DNA of 64,000 nt, from the NCBI GenBank assembly GCA_033557465.1, contig CM066043.1, forward strand, positions 84,154,662 to 84,218,661. Reading direction: 5' to 3'. Source of the DNA: Ichthyophis bannanicus (lineage: Eukaryota > Chordata > Amphibia > Gymnophiona > Ichthyophiidae). The notes under the pieces are model-generated. The model was not told the origin of the DNA. It did not search any database and saw only the letters and a program-made list of their open reading frames with translations. Positions within the stretch are counted from its first letter, which is position 1, and every line of letters begins with the position of its first letter. The position numbers and the translations under genes were made by a program. Of the stretch, positions 41,500 through 50,869 are shown piece by piece.

Positions 41500-42154
41500 C
41501 TGCGTTTGTCCCACGTTTTTTTAAATTCAGGTACTGTCCTCATCTCTATCACCTCCACTGGGAGACTATTCCGTACATCTACTGCTCTTTTTCTTTAAAG
41601 AAATATTTCTGCATATTACTCCTGAGTCTATCCTCTTTCATCCTCATCCTATAGCAGAGCTTGCTTTCAATTAAGAGATTCTCCTCCTGTGCATTTATGC
41701 CATGAAGGTGTTTAAACATCTCTATCATATCTTCTCTATCCCGCCTTTCCTCTAATGTATACATATGAAGATCCTTAAGTCTGTCCTCATATGCTTTATA
41801 ATGAAGACCACTTACCATTTTAGTAGTCACCCTCTGCACCGACTCCATTCTGTTTACATCCTTTTGAAGGTGTGGTCTCCAGAATTGTACACAACAGTCC
41901 AAATGAGGTCACAACAAAGACTTATATAGAGGCATTTTCACCTCCTTTTTTCTGCTGGCCATTCCTCTCCCTATGCACCCAAGCATCATCCTAGCTTTCA
42001 CTGTTGCCTTTTCCATTTGTTTAGCTACTTTAAGATTGTTAGAAACCATCACACCCAGGTCCCACTCTTCTTTTGTGGACTGAAGTACTTCACCCCCTAC
42101 ACTGTACCTCTCCCTTGGATTTTTGCAGCCCAAATCATGACCCTGCATTATGAC
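41500..42154 (-). pseudogene. CR1 family A ORF2 C-terminal domain
   Basis: Minus-strand frames give STKEEWDLGVMVSNNLKVAK and LGCIGRGMASRKKEVKMPLY near 42080-41930. Then come CCVQFWRPHLQKDVNRMESV, QRVTTKMVSGLHYKAYEDRL and EERRDREDMIEMFKHLHGIN in 41902-41700. Frameshifts lie near 41905 and 41590. This is the same domain as at 258-717. Confidence 0.87.
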
Positions 42155-44004
42155 CACTGTTCCCTCTAAGCTGTGCACGTGTGCGCGCGCACACACCTCG
42201 CCGAGTGAGCGCTGTCATGCTGCCGCCCCAGAGGCCAAGGTTGGTATGGGCAGGTCAGATGGACATGAGAGTTTTTTTTATATATTTTGAATTTGGTCCT
42301 TCTGTAAGAGGTCTTGGTAATATTCCCAGGACCTTCCGGGGGCCAAAGCTCAAGAGAACACAATAGCCAGAATGTAGGGAAAATAAGGCTTTATTTCCCT
42401 TTAAGCACAATGGTTCAAGTTATGGGAGACTACTTCAACAAACTGAAAGAAACCTTGCTTCAGGCAACAAAAAGAAAATATATTCACACTTGCTTTGTTT
42501 AACTGTTGCTTCACAGTACTTGGCATAAACAAACTTTACAGGCATTCGCTACTATTCACTGTTTTATGTTTCATGCACAGACCTTAGGCTACCTGCCTGA
42601 CAGTAGCTACAGTCCATCGGGGTTTCAGGTGGGTCTTCGTTGAATTCCACCTGCATGGGCTGAGTATCAGACAGCTGTGAATCAGTGTCAGTAAACTCTT
42701 GAGGAGTGTACTGAGGTTTCTCATATAACACATTTACTAGCTTCCAATGTTCAGCATTCAAGTCAGGGCCGCGCCCATGTGAGTGTTTGTTATGGCAGTT
42801 ACTTCCCCTTGCAGGCTGCCTTATGTTATACAGTCTTTTTACCAAGGGCTTGTGCCCTGTTTCACAAACAGTTTGATAGGGAGGATATACGCCAGTATCT
42901 TGTGTTTCCTGTCTTCTTAACTTATATTGCTTATCAGAATAAAAAGGTATTTTACCTTGTTTAGTTGAGTCCCACGGCCTGGTCCTGCTGTAGTTCAGCC
43001 TGTCTTGAGCAGTAGGCTTTTCGCACTCCAGCTGGCCTTCATGCAGAGTCACCACTCTCTCACATTCACACCTTTTACCATTTGAATAAGGAATATTACC
43101 ATTTGCAGCAAAGACTTCATCCTTGCTCAGATAATGCTCACTGTGTCTTGCATTTACTGCTGCCGGTTCTTCACACCAAACTCTGGGGTTTATTTCTCCC
43201 CTTGTGCCTTTCTTTCCAGTACCTCTCAACCAAGGACTCCTGGAACTCTGTGGCCTCGGATTCACTATGCCCTCCTGCCAGGAACTCCTTCCTCTCTGGT
43301 GCTCTGGACACTCCTTATGGTGCTCTCCTTCTTGGTTCCTTTCCAGAAGCTCTCTGTGGTGTGACTCTCCGTGGTCTGTTTTTCCTTGATAAGCCTCTTC
43401 TTGATATGCCTCCTTTTGGTAGGCCTTCCTTGGTATGCCTCTCCTTGGTCTCTCTCTCCCTGGTCTGCTTCTAACTTGTCCTAGTTCCTCCTTTTCAAGT
43501 TCCCAGCCTTTCTTCAGGGGAACTCCCCCTTTTCTCCATTGGCTGTTAGGTTGCATTACCTCATCAGCTCTGAGGTGCAGTTCTCTGGGCCTTGGAAGGT
43601 CACTCCTGCTCCCTCTATTGGGCTCCTCATAACATTGCAGCTGATGATAAAATCTTTTTTCAGGATTTAAAACCCTTTTTCCTCCATGAATAGGATCTGC
43701 GGTACCACAGCGCACATACTTTACAACAGAGCGCACAAAAATTACGGTTCTGATTCTGATAGAAAACATCACAGACATTCTTAAAATTGAAAAGTTGTTG
43801 TGTATTTATAACTTTCACAAGTTCTACAATATTTTCTAGTGTAATCAATGTGGTGTACATACTGTATTCTGACGTGTAGTCAAATTTTAAAGTATATAAC
43901 TCCAAGTGTCATTATGTGGCGCACAAAAATTTAACCTTCCTTCAAAAGCTGCACAGCTGATATTTTATGCGCACACAGCCTACAGAAAATTAGAGGGAAC
44001 ATTG
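42155..44004 (-). mobile_element. 1.85-kb hAT-type element with perfect 8-bp TSD
   Basis: The left end is CACTGTTCCCTCTAAGCTGT and the right end is the complement of CAATGTTCCCTCTAATTTTC, giving terminal inverted repeats of 15 bases with one mismatch. Both flanks carry ATTATGAC (42147-42154 and 44005-44012). Next to the left end is GTGTGCGCGCGCACAC, self-complementary alternating purine-pyrimidine. CA-TGTTCCCTCTAA ends with 8-bp duplications are of hAT type. A 404-codon ORF lies inside, but no hAT transposase motif is recognisable. Confidence 0.9.
42564..43778 (-). CDS. 404-residue ORF of unknown function inside a hAT element
   Basis: The frame begins with ATG at 43778 (MSVMFSIRIRTVIFVRSV) and stays open for 1,212 bases. 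It is highly charged, with Glu, Arg, Lys, Gln and Pro dominating. Residues about 105-140 repeat a short motif (RKAYQKEAYQEEAYQGK), with further HHRELLERNQEGEHHKE and HQRGRSSWQEG segments. The C-terminus is acidic (FTDTDSQLSDTQPMQVEFNE). No DDE triad context, BED finger or hATC segment is visible, so it does not look like transposase. It could be a captured host transcript, an accessory protein, or an ORF kept open by a purine-rich composition. I do not recognise it. Confidence 0.4.
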   Translation of the reverse strand: MSVMFSIRIRTVIFVRSVVKYVRCGTADPIHGGKRVLNPEKRFYHQLQCYEEPNRGSRSDLPRPRELHLRADEVMQPNSQWRKGGVPLKKGWELEKEELGQVRSRPGRERPRRGIPRKAYQKEAYQEEAYQGKTDHGESHHRELLERNQEGEHHKECPEHQRGRSSWQEGIVNPRPQSSRSPWLRGTGKKGTRGEINPRVWCEEPAAVNARHSEHYLSKDEVFAANGNIPYSNGKRCECERVVTLHEGQLECEKPTAQDRLNYSRTRPWDSTKQGKIPFYSDKQYKLRRQETQDTGVYPPYQTVCETGHKPLVKRLYNIRQPARGSNCHNKHSHGRGPDLNAEHWKLVNVLYEKPQYTPQEFTDTDSQLSDTQPMQVEFNEDPPETPMDCSYCQAGSLRSVHET

Positions 44005-44446
44005 ATTATGACTCTGCATTTTTTAGATTAAAACTCACCTGACAAACACTAGACTATTCTTCAAGCATAGCTAGATCCCTCCTCATGTTATCTATTCATT
44101 CCTGGCTGTCTACTCTATTGCAGATTTTGATATCATCTCCAAAGAGGCAAACCTTACTCAACAGCCCTTCTGCAATATCACTAACAAAGATGTTAAAAAG
44201 AATCAGACCAAGGACAGATCCCTGAGCACACTTGTTGGTAACCACCTCCTCCTCCTCAGAGTGAGCTCCATTTACCTGTACCCTTTGTCGCCTCCCACTT
44301 AACCAATTTCAAACCTATTCAGTAACTTTAGGGTCCATTTCTAGGGTGCTCAATTTGTTTATAAGTCACCGGTTTTACTGAAATCCAAATACAGCACAAC
44401 TAGGGCTCTCCCTAGGTCCAAGTCCCTGGTCATCTAGTTGAAGATA

Positions 44447-45212
44447 CGAGGGGTGTTCGATATTAAAGGTACAGGTGGCAATCATACCGGCTCAGCATGT
44501 GCAATAGTGCCATCATATGCAGGACTACTTGTACTCGTAGTAAGAGAGTCTGCAACATTGTTTTGTTAAACACTCAAATTACGAGTAGTTTTCGGGAAGC
44601 AAACAAACATGGCCTATATAATCACAGAGTATTCGAAGTTTGAGGTGCGTGGAATTATCAGAGTTTTGCAAGTCGAAGGAGTTAATCCGAGTGAAATTCA
44701 TTGCAAATTAGAGGGTGTGTATGGCCCGAACGTTTTAAGCCTAGAAGAAGTCAGCGTCTGGTGTAACAAGTTTAAAGATGGCTGAACGGATTTGAAGAAT
44801 GATCCGGAAAAGAAAAGAGGCACACCAAGGACCTCACACACGGATGACAACTGTGGTTGACACAGCAGAAGTGGGGAGGTCCTGCTACATCCTCCGTATA
44901 GTCCAGACTTAGCCCCTTTGGATTTTCATTTATTCGGACCTTTGAAAAAGTTCTTGGCGGGGAAACACTTTGCGGATCAGGAAGAATTGCAAGCCACCGT
45001 TATGGACTACTTCAAGCAACTTGACACGCAACTGTACCATGAAGGGATGTTCAAACTAGTGTCATGCTGGGATAAATGTCTCAATGTTTATGGCGATTAT
45101 ATGGAGAAGTAAATAAAAGTATGTAGTTTCTGGTGGAATGTATTGAATAATTTATTTAAATACAAATGTTAGTGTAATTTTGGCCTTTACCTTTAATATC
45201 GGACACCCCTCG
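44447..45212 (+). mobile_element. mariner transposon with internal deletion
   Basis: The terminal inverted repeats CGAGGGGTGTTCGATATTAA and the complement of TTAATATCGGACACCCCTCG differ at one base over 20. TA flanks both ends (44445-44446 and 45213-45214), the mariner/Tc1 target site. At 766 bp it is roughly 0.5 kb shorter than a typical mariner. It is inserted in the CR1 RT region. Confidence 0.93.
44610..45113 (+). pseudogene. mariner transposase, catalytic centre deleted
   Basis: The first part (44612-44860) encodes the paired-type DNA-binding region: YSKFEVRGIIRVLQVEGVN-like and SEIHCKLEGVYGPNVLSLEE, then VSVWCNKFKDG, with a TGA soon after. The last part (44880-45111) jumps to LLHPPYSPDLAPLDFHLFGP, LKKFLAGKHFADQEELQATV and CWDKCLNVYGDYMEK. 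HPPYSPDLAP-D is the block carrying the third catalytic residue of the mariner DD34D triad. The segment with the first two aspartates is gone, so the protein is inactive. Confidence 0.88.
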
Positions 45213-45929
45213 TATTAATCAGATTTGTCTGACAAGACCTGCCTCTGGTGAATCCATGCTGCCGCCGATCTGTTGGACTCCAGCAACCTCACTATTTTCT
45301 CTGTCAGCAGCGCTTCCAATAATTTACTTACCACAGAGGTTAGACTAACCAGCCTTTAGTTTTTGACTACATTCTTACTTTCACTTTTGTGGAAAAGGGA
45401 CCACATATGCCTCTCTCCAGTCCTCTGGCACCACGCCTGACTCTAGAGGCATCACAAAGGTCAGTCAGTGGAGCTGTTAAACATCCCCAAGTTCCTTCAA
45501 TATTCTCAGATGTATCCCATCTAGTCCCATTGCTTTGTCTACTTTTAGTTAGCTAGTTCCTCACAAACAGTCTTCTGAAAATTCATTCGAGATCCCCCTC
45601 ACTTCTGTTCATATTTGTGGGTGTTTTCTGAGGTCCAGCTCCTGGCCCTTCATCTGTGAACACAGAACAGAAATACTTGTTAAGCAATTCTGCTTTATCC
45701 TCATCAGCTTCTACATATTTCTCTCCTTCATCCTTGAGGCTTACAATACCACTTTTGCCCTTCCTCCTTTCACTAACATATCTGAAAAATGTCTTATCCA
45801 CACATTTTATTGCATTGGCTATTTCTTTTTCTTTTGGTATCTTTGCTTTCCTGACTACTTTTGCTAGCTTCTCTAAGTTTTTCCAAATATAGATGCCTGT
45901 CTTCCTCTTTCTGTGATCTCTTGTAGTTC

Positions 45930-46737
45930 ATGAAGGCCTCCCCCTTTTTCTTGACCTTTTTTGCTACTACTTTTGAGAACCATAGTGGCCTCCTTTTACT
46001 TTTACCTTTATTTATCTTTCTAACAAAAAGGTTGGTTGCCCTTAAAATATCCCCTTTCAGTTTTGCCCACTCTTTTTCTACATCCCCTAGCTGTTCCCAT
46101 CCTGTTAATGACTACTTCTGGTATTGGCCCATCTTGGCAATGTTAGTTTTCCTAAAGTCTAAGACCCTCACTTTTGAATGGATTTTATCAGCCCTAGTCC
46201 TAATACTGAACCATACCATCTGGTGATCACTGGATGCGAGATGATCTCCCACTATGACATCAAACACTATACCCATTGGTAAGCACCAAGTTCAGTATGG
46301 CCCCTTCACCTCTGGGTTCTGTTACCAGTTGCCTGGATAGTTCTCCATGTAAAACAAAAATCCAGGATCTCTTTACTTCTAGATGACACCACAGCAGGGA
46401 TATGCCAATCAACATCCTGCATATAGAAATCACCTAACAGTAGCACTTCCCCTTTCCTAGCAATGCTGCATATGTCTTCTATTAAATCACCTCCACTTTC
46501 TTCTCCTTGTGAGGGGGTCTATATCATGCTAACACAAATGGATTTCTCTTTCCCTCTTTCTAGTTTAACCCACAGTGACTCCTCTCTCCCTTTTAAGCCC
46601 TGTAATTCTATAGCTTTAATATTATTTTTTACATATAGTGCCATTCCTCCTCCCCTTCTTCCTCCCCTATCCTTTCTGTGTAAAATATAGCCTGGTATAT
46701 AGCCTGGTTGTCCATGAACCATGTCTCTCTAACTGCC
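45930..46737 (-). pseudogene. CR1 family A endonuclease, main part
   Basis: Minus strand from 46737: DLDLVAVRETWFMDNQ-like codons, then PGYILHRKDRGGRRGGGMAL, YVKNNIKAIELQGLKGREES and LWVKLERGKEKSICVSMI. The AKMGQYQK/HDIHTLMGFE-type linker and SD-W-like remnants follow to about 45930. ETW carries the catalytic Glu of the APE-like fold. The N-terminal 50 residues lie on the other side of the Penelope-like insertion. Confidence 0.8.
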
Positions 46738-46829
46738 ACTAAATCCAAGTCCACTCAAAACAAAAAACCCAGCTCCACCTACTAACCCTAAGTAGTAATG
46801 CAGTTTCCCACAATAAAGTATCTTATAAT

Positions 46830-47189
46830 TTATGTAAAATAATTTTTATTGTTTTCCATATAACAGCATACAAACAATCATCGCACCCCAGATCCCATTG
46901 ACATATTTACCAGGAAACAAATACAGAGAAACAACATGGCTATGTCCCAGTGACATCAAGGTTAAGGATGATCTGAGACACCCAGTACATTCTACCGGCT
47001 AGAACAGCTCAGAGCATTGGTAAGGTAGTCTCAAAAAGCCCCAGCCCAAATGGCATAATGTCACAGAACACACCAAAATCAAACACTTGGCAGCTATTTA
47101 TCAAACAGCAGAGATCTAGTCACAACTTCCTCACGAACCCCTCCCCCCCCTAGTCTCCCATCCCCCCCACCCTCGCTTAAAAGCTAATT
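46830..47189 (-). mobile_element. LINE-like 3' fragment nested in the Penelope inverted arm
   Basis: The complementary arm at 48856-48880 shows that about 360 bases are extra here. The insert starts TGTAAAATAATTTTTATTGT (complement of an AATAAAAATTATTTT tail) and ends CTCGCTTAAAAGC. TAATTTA-like bases repeat at both junctions. I infer a truncated L1-type insertion in antisense; the family is uncertain. Confidence 0.5.
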
Positions 47190-47339
47190 TAAAAGAATGG
47201 GGAAGCGAACCTCAGAACCCTCCAAAACCTCCCACAGTTCACACAAAGTGAGCTCAGGTATGTAAATGAGGTTAAATACATCGCTAATGTACCACACTTG
47301 TCAAATTCACAGAAGGAATACCTAGCCCCAAAAAACACT

Positions 47340-48088
47340 GATCATCCATTAAACCTTCTTAAAGGGTTGCCCTTTTCCCAATACATTAGGTATAGGTGCA
47401 ATTGTTCATCCTTGAGTGATTTCAAGTTGCAGGCCAAGTCCCTTCGTAAGGATTTCTTGGATAAAGGATATCCTGAATCTGTGGTACAGAAAGCATATAA
47501 GAGGGCACTTCATAATGACAGGACTTGGTTGTTATCTCCAAGATCGAGGGAACGGCAAGAGGAGATTGTGTAAACTTAATCTCTCGGTTTTCTAGGTTTA
47601 GTAATTACATACAGGGCATCGTGAAACGTCATGCTAATGTGTTACGCACGGTACCAGGTCTTGAGTCTAAACATTTGCGTTGTGTTTGGCGGCGCAATTT
47701 AAATCTTAAGGAGATTTTGAGCCCTTCTGTGTTGCATACTGCGGGTTCGAGTGTTGAGGGTCGACCAGGGCATGTTAAATGTGGGCATCATTCTGTATGC
47801 GTGGTTGCATGGGAAACGGATCGCTTCTCTTATAAGGATAGAGAATATTTTTTAAGATCAGAGACTTCTTGCGATTCGGATTATGTGGTGTATGGGATTT
47901 TTTGCCCATGCCGACTGTTGTATATCGGTAAAACGATCCGCCCGTTTCAAGTTCGGATCAGGGAACATAAAAGCCGGTTGCATTGTAAACGGCGTGAGGC
48001 CCTCCTTGGTGGACCATTGTCTGATGAAGGGTCATGGATTTTTGGAATTCCAATGTTTCTGTTTAGAGCGAGTTTGCGTTGGTTATAG
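47340..48088 (+). pseudogene. Penelope-like RT C-terminus and GIY-YIG endonuclease
   Basis: The first frame, to 47571, gives LNLLKGLPFSQYIRYRCNCS and RKDFLDKGYPESVVQKAYKR, the end of the PLE RT. After a frameshift near 47565 the second frame reads FSNYIQGIVKRHANVLRTVP, GRPGHVKCGHHSVC (a Cys/His linker) and VVYGIFCPCRLLYIGKTIRP, then FQVRIREHKS. The YIGKT...R.REH core is the GIY-YIG nuclease that PLEs use instead of an APE endonuclease. The GIY strand is GIF here. A frameshift near 48020 breaks the last helices. The RT catalytic core is lost by 5' truncation. Confidence 0.87.
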
Positions 48089-48990
48089 GGGGAGAACACG
48101 TAATCAACATTTGATTTATAGGGAACAGCGTTGGATTTTTCAACTTGGTACCGTGGCACCGGAAGGATTGAATTCTGGGGTGGATTGGGGAGCTTGTGTT
48201 TAGATTCAGTTCGTTGATTGGATGAGTGATGTAATGGGAGGAGCTTGAGTTGTTTTTAAATAGGTTGATGATATGGGAAGTTTCGATTGGCATGCTGAAG
48301 TGACCGTAGTGGTTGTGAGCTAGTCGGTGGAGGACAGCTTTGTTTGGTGGTGTCATTTATTGAAGATGACGGGGTAGGTGGGTTCCTGTTTTAGATTGTT
48401 TGATGGTGTGTAGGTGGTATTCTCTCAGGGTGGTAGTAGCAAATTAAAATATGTTTGTGGTATGTTTTGTTTTTAGAATTACTTTCCCCTGAAGTAGCAG
48501 AAGCGAAACGCAAGAGGAACATTTCGGCAGGCGTCGGGTTTTGATCTGGGTTGTTCAAAACCAGGAGTTCTACTTGCCAAGACTCTGATTTTTGAGCACT
48601 ATACATGTTTGCTTACATTGTGATATTTTGATGCATGTTTGTGCTATATTGTGATAATTTTGTGAAGCTGATGCTTTTGATTCCATGTGTTGAGTATTTT
48701 GAAGATATTAGTGTTTTTTGGGGCTGGGTATTACTTCTGTGAATTTGACAAGCGTGGTGGATTAGCGAACCGTTGATGTATTTAACCTCATTTACATACC
48801 TGAGCTCACTTTGTGTGAACTGTGGGAGGTGTTGGAGGGTTCTGAGGTTCGCTTCCCCATTCTTTTAAATTATAACATACTTTATTGTGGGAAATTGCAT
48901 TACTACTTAGGGTTAGTAGGTGGAGCTGTTTTTTTTGTTTTGAGTGTACTTGATTGCAGCTCTGTTAATGACCATAGTGTATATTGTTTG

Positions 48991-49160
48991 ACTAAATCCA
49001 AGTCAGCATCTTCCATTAAAGCCTCAACATCTGGGGTCTTATTTCCCATGCTACGGGCATTTATACACATCAATTTCCAGATTTTGCCCCCATCGCCCAT
49101 TTCTATAGAGGTATGTAATGTTTCACTCACCTGGGGGCTCTCTTCACCCATCCCCAATGA
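48991..49160 (-). pseudogene. CR1 family A endonuclease N-terminus
   Basis: Minus strand: KIWKLMCINARSMGNKTPDV followed by EALMEDADLDLV, with the NARS-NK motif that opens CR1 endonucleases (catalytic Asn). It runs straight into the Penelope duplication at 49004. The upstream piece GMGEESPQVSETLHTS links to ORF1. Confidence 0.85.
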
Positions 49161-49206
49161 ATTTATTTTAAAGCCCGCTTCAGATGGTTAACCAGTCTGC
49201 TACTGA

Positions 49207-50105
49207 TGATACATCAACTCTTCTTGGACAGATGGATGCCATCTTTGCTCTGCAGCCCTTGGAACATCATCCCATGGTTCAGGAAACCAAAATGTTCTTG
49301 ATGACACCATCTACACAGCCATGCATTTATCTCCAGGATGCAAGCTTCTCTGTCTTGACCTTTACCCTCAACAGGGAGAAGTGAAGGGAACACCACCTGT
49401 GCACCTGTCTGCTTCACTCTCTGTCCCAGAACCTTGAAGTCACTTTTGATATGCTCAGAGGGATACCTGGCAATATCATTTATGCTGACATGGATGAGCA
49501 ACATTGGGTAATAGCAGACTTGTGAGTCTCAGCAAACTCTTCGTAACATCTTGGATTTTGGCAATTGGCAGACAGAAGACCTCTCTAGACATCAAGTCTG
49601 GTCTACAGATGGATGCCTTGGTACCCCTCAGCAGAGAGTCACCAACCGCCACTACCCTTCGCTTTCTTGTGGTGACTGATTCTGCAACTTTGGGGTGCTT
49701 AAGCTGTGGTTCCTCCCTTTCCTGGGATGCTTCCACCTCTTCCACGTCTAGGGTTGCATATTGGTTCTTCAATTCAAGGGCTGGAGGAGTTGAATTGGTG
49801 ATTCTGCAGGTTCTGGTGACTTGTGTCCAACTTGTCATTTTGAAGGCTCCCATTTTGACCTCTGCTGGAGAGCTTGGATGTTTCAAGAAGCATCGCATCA
49901 ATGTACTTCTCACTGTCTTGAATGCTCCTCAGCCTCACCACTTCTTCTCTGAGATCCTCTACTTGTTTTTTTTTGAGTCCTTCGGCTTGCAGACATTCTG
50001 CACATGGAACTGGAGCTTCAACTGTCATTGGGATCTCTCTCTGAACAAAGGCAGAAGCTGTAACAGGGGTAGCAGCTTTGGCAATATGATTTTTCCCAGG
50101 CATCG
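49207..50105 (-). pseudogene. CR1 family A ORF1 (coiled coil plus esterase-like domain)
   Basis: Minus strand from 50103: MPGKNHIAKAATPVTAS, PCAECLQAEG (Cys pair), a coiled coil KKKQVEDLREEVVRLRSIQD, then after a frameshift RRVVAVGDSLLRGTKASICR. A second frameshift near 49500 leads to MLLIHVSINDIARYPSEHIK and LQSKDGIHLSKKS. CR1 ORF1 proteins carry an SGNH-type esterase: the GDS Ser, the G-x-ND block and the D-x-x-H pair. Here GDS and DGIH are intact, but the block reads SIND rather than GTND. It may aid RNA or membrane association. Confidence 0.83.
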
Positions 50106-50337
50106 TTCAGCTAGAGGAGCTTTGGTACCTGTTGAAGTAAAAGAGAGACCTACCAAAGTCACTGCATCTTCCTTAGCTGTACTTTAAGAGAAAAATTAGT
50201 TAAGCTCTTTTAAGTGTGCTCTAACAGGGCTGTTCTAAGTCCCTGTATGTAGCTAATTGGGGAGCTGTTATATGAAGCAAGAATGCTCTCATGGGGTTGG
50301 TAGGGAGGGACATAATACCCAATGAGGTCTATGGCTT
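50106..50337 (-). other. CR1 family A 5' UTR, proximal part
   Basis: A non-coding spacer between the ORF1 start and the tandem repeats. AGAGGAGCTTTGGTACCTGT and GGGGAGCTGTTATATGAAGC segments show no hairpin or motif. Confidence 0.5.
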
Positions 50338-50865
50338 CAAAGAGCTAGCAAGCTGGAACCAAAAACAATGAACTCTGACAGAGCTTTACCCAGTACCATA
50401 AACAATTCCCTCTTTGGAGTATAGAAAAAAAAGAATTGTCCATTACAAATGAAAATCAAAATACCTTCAAGAGCTTTCAGGCAGAGAGATTGTAGTTAAA
50501 AGCCACATAGTATTACATTGCTTGCAACCAAGTTCCTGTTAGGAATGTCAATGCTTGCAAGGCCCTGCAGATCTTTATATAGCACTCAGCAGCCTAGCTC
50601 CCTTTGCAAGCCAGTTAAGGACCACTAACACCTGAAGAGGTCGGCGTCTTCAAAGAGCTAGCAAGCCGGAACCAAAAACAATGAACTCTGACAGAGCTTT
50701 GCCCAGTATACAAACAATTTCCCCTTTGTAGTATAGAAAAAAAAAAAGAATTAGATGTTAGAAATGAAAATCAAATCCTCTTCAAAAGCTTTCAGGCAGA
50801 GAGACTGTAGTTAAAAACCACACAGTATTACCTTGCTTGCAACCAAGTCTCTGTTAGGAATTTAT
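50338..50865 (-). repeat. tandem duplication (about 312-bp period) in the CR1 5' UTR
   Basis: CAAAGAGCTAGCAAGCTGGA at 50338 recurs as CAAAGAGCTAGCAAGCCGGA at 50650. The shared block extends about 210 bases through GAACTCTGACAGAGCTTT, GCTTTCAGGCAGAGAGA and CTTGCAACCAAGT, with small indels. Tandem 5' UTR units are common in LINEs and can act as promoter repeats; that role is inference here. Confidence 0.85.
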
Positions 50866-50869
50866 GAGA

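Larger units (their letters stand above)
44015..45800 (-). pseudogene. CR1 family A reverse transcriptase region
   Basis: On the minus strand from 45800: MDKTFFRYVSERRKGKSGIV, EDKAELLNKYFCSVFTDEG. Then come decayed fingers and palm to 45215, the mariner insertion, and from 44446 downward QGSVLGLILFNIF-like motif B and KVCLFGDDIKICNRVD near 44135, where the catalytic FADD has become FGDD. Stops are frequent. Confidence 0.8.
46752..48990 (+). mobile_element. Penelope-like element with inverted 3'-end copy and 14-bp TSD
   Basis: Flanks ACTAAATCCAAGTC at 46738-46751 and 48991-49004 are identical and regenerate the CR1 endonuclease frame when one is removed. The left arm (46752-47339) is the inverted complement of 48710-48946, interrupted by about 360 bases of other sequence. 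Between the arms the plus strand encodes the end of a PLE RT and a GIY-YIG endonuclease. A 44-base tail (48947-48990) extends beyond the right arm. A 5'-truncated body preceded by an inverted copy of the 3' end is a known Penelope configuration. Confidence 0.88.

Noticed and set aside
43082..43474. 130-codon plus-strand frame rich in Leu, Ser and Pro
   Set aside because: It is the complement of the purine-rich 404-codon ORF; composition alone explains it.
47298..47339. N-terminal part of the Penelope frame upstream of 47340
   Set aside because: It is translated from the inverted arm, so these residues are not part of the PLE protein.
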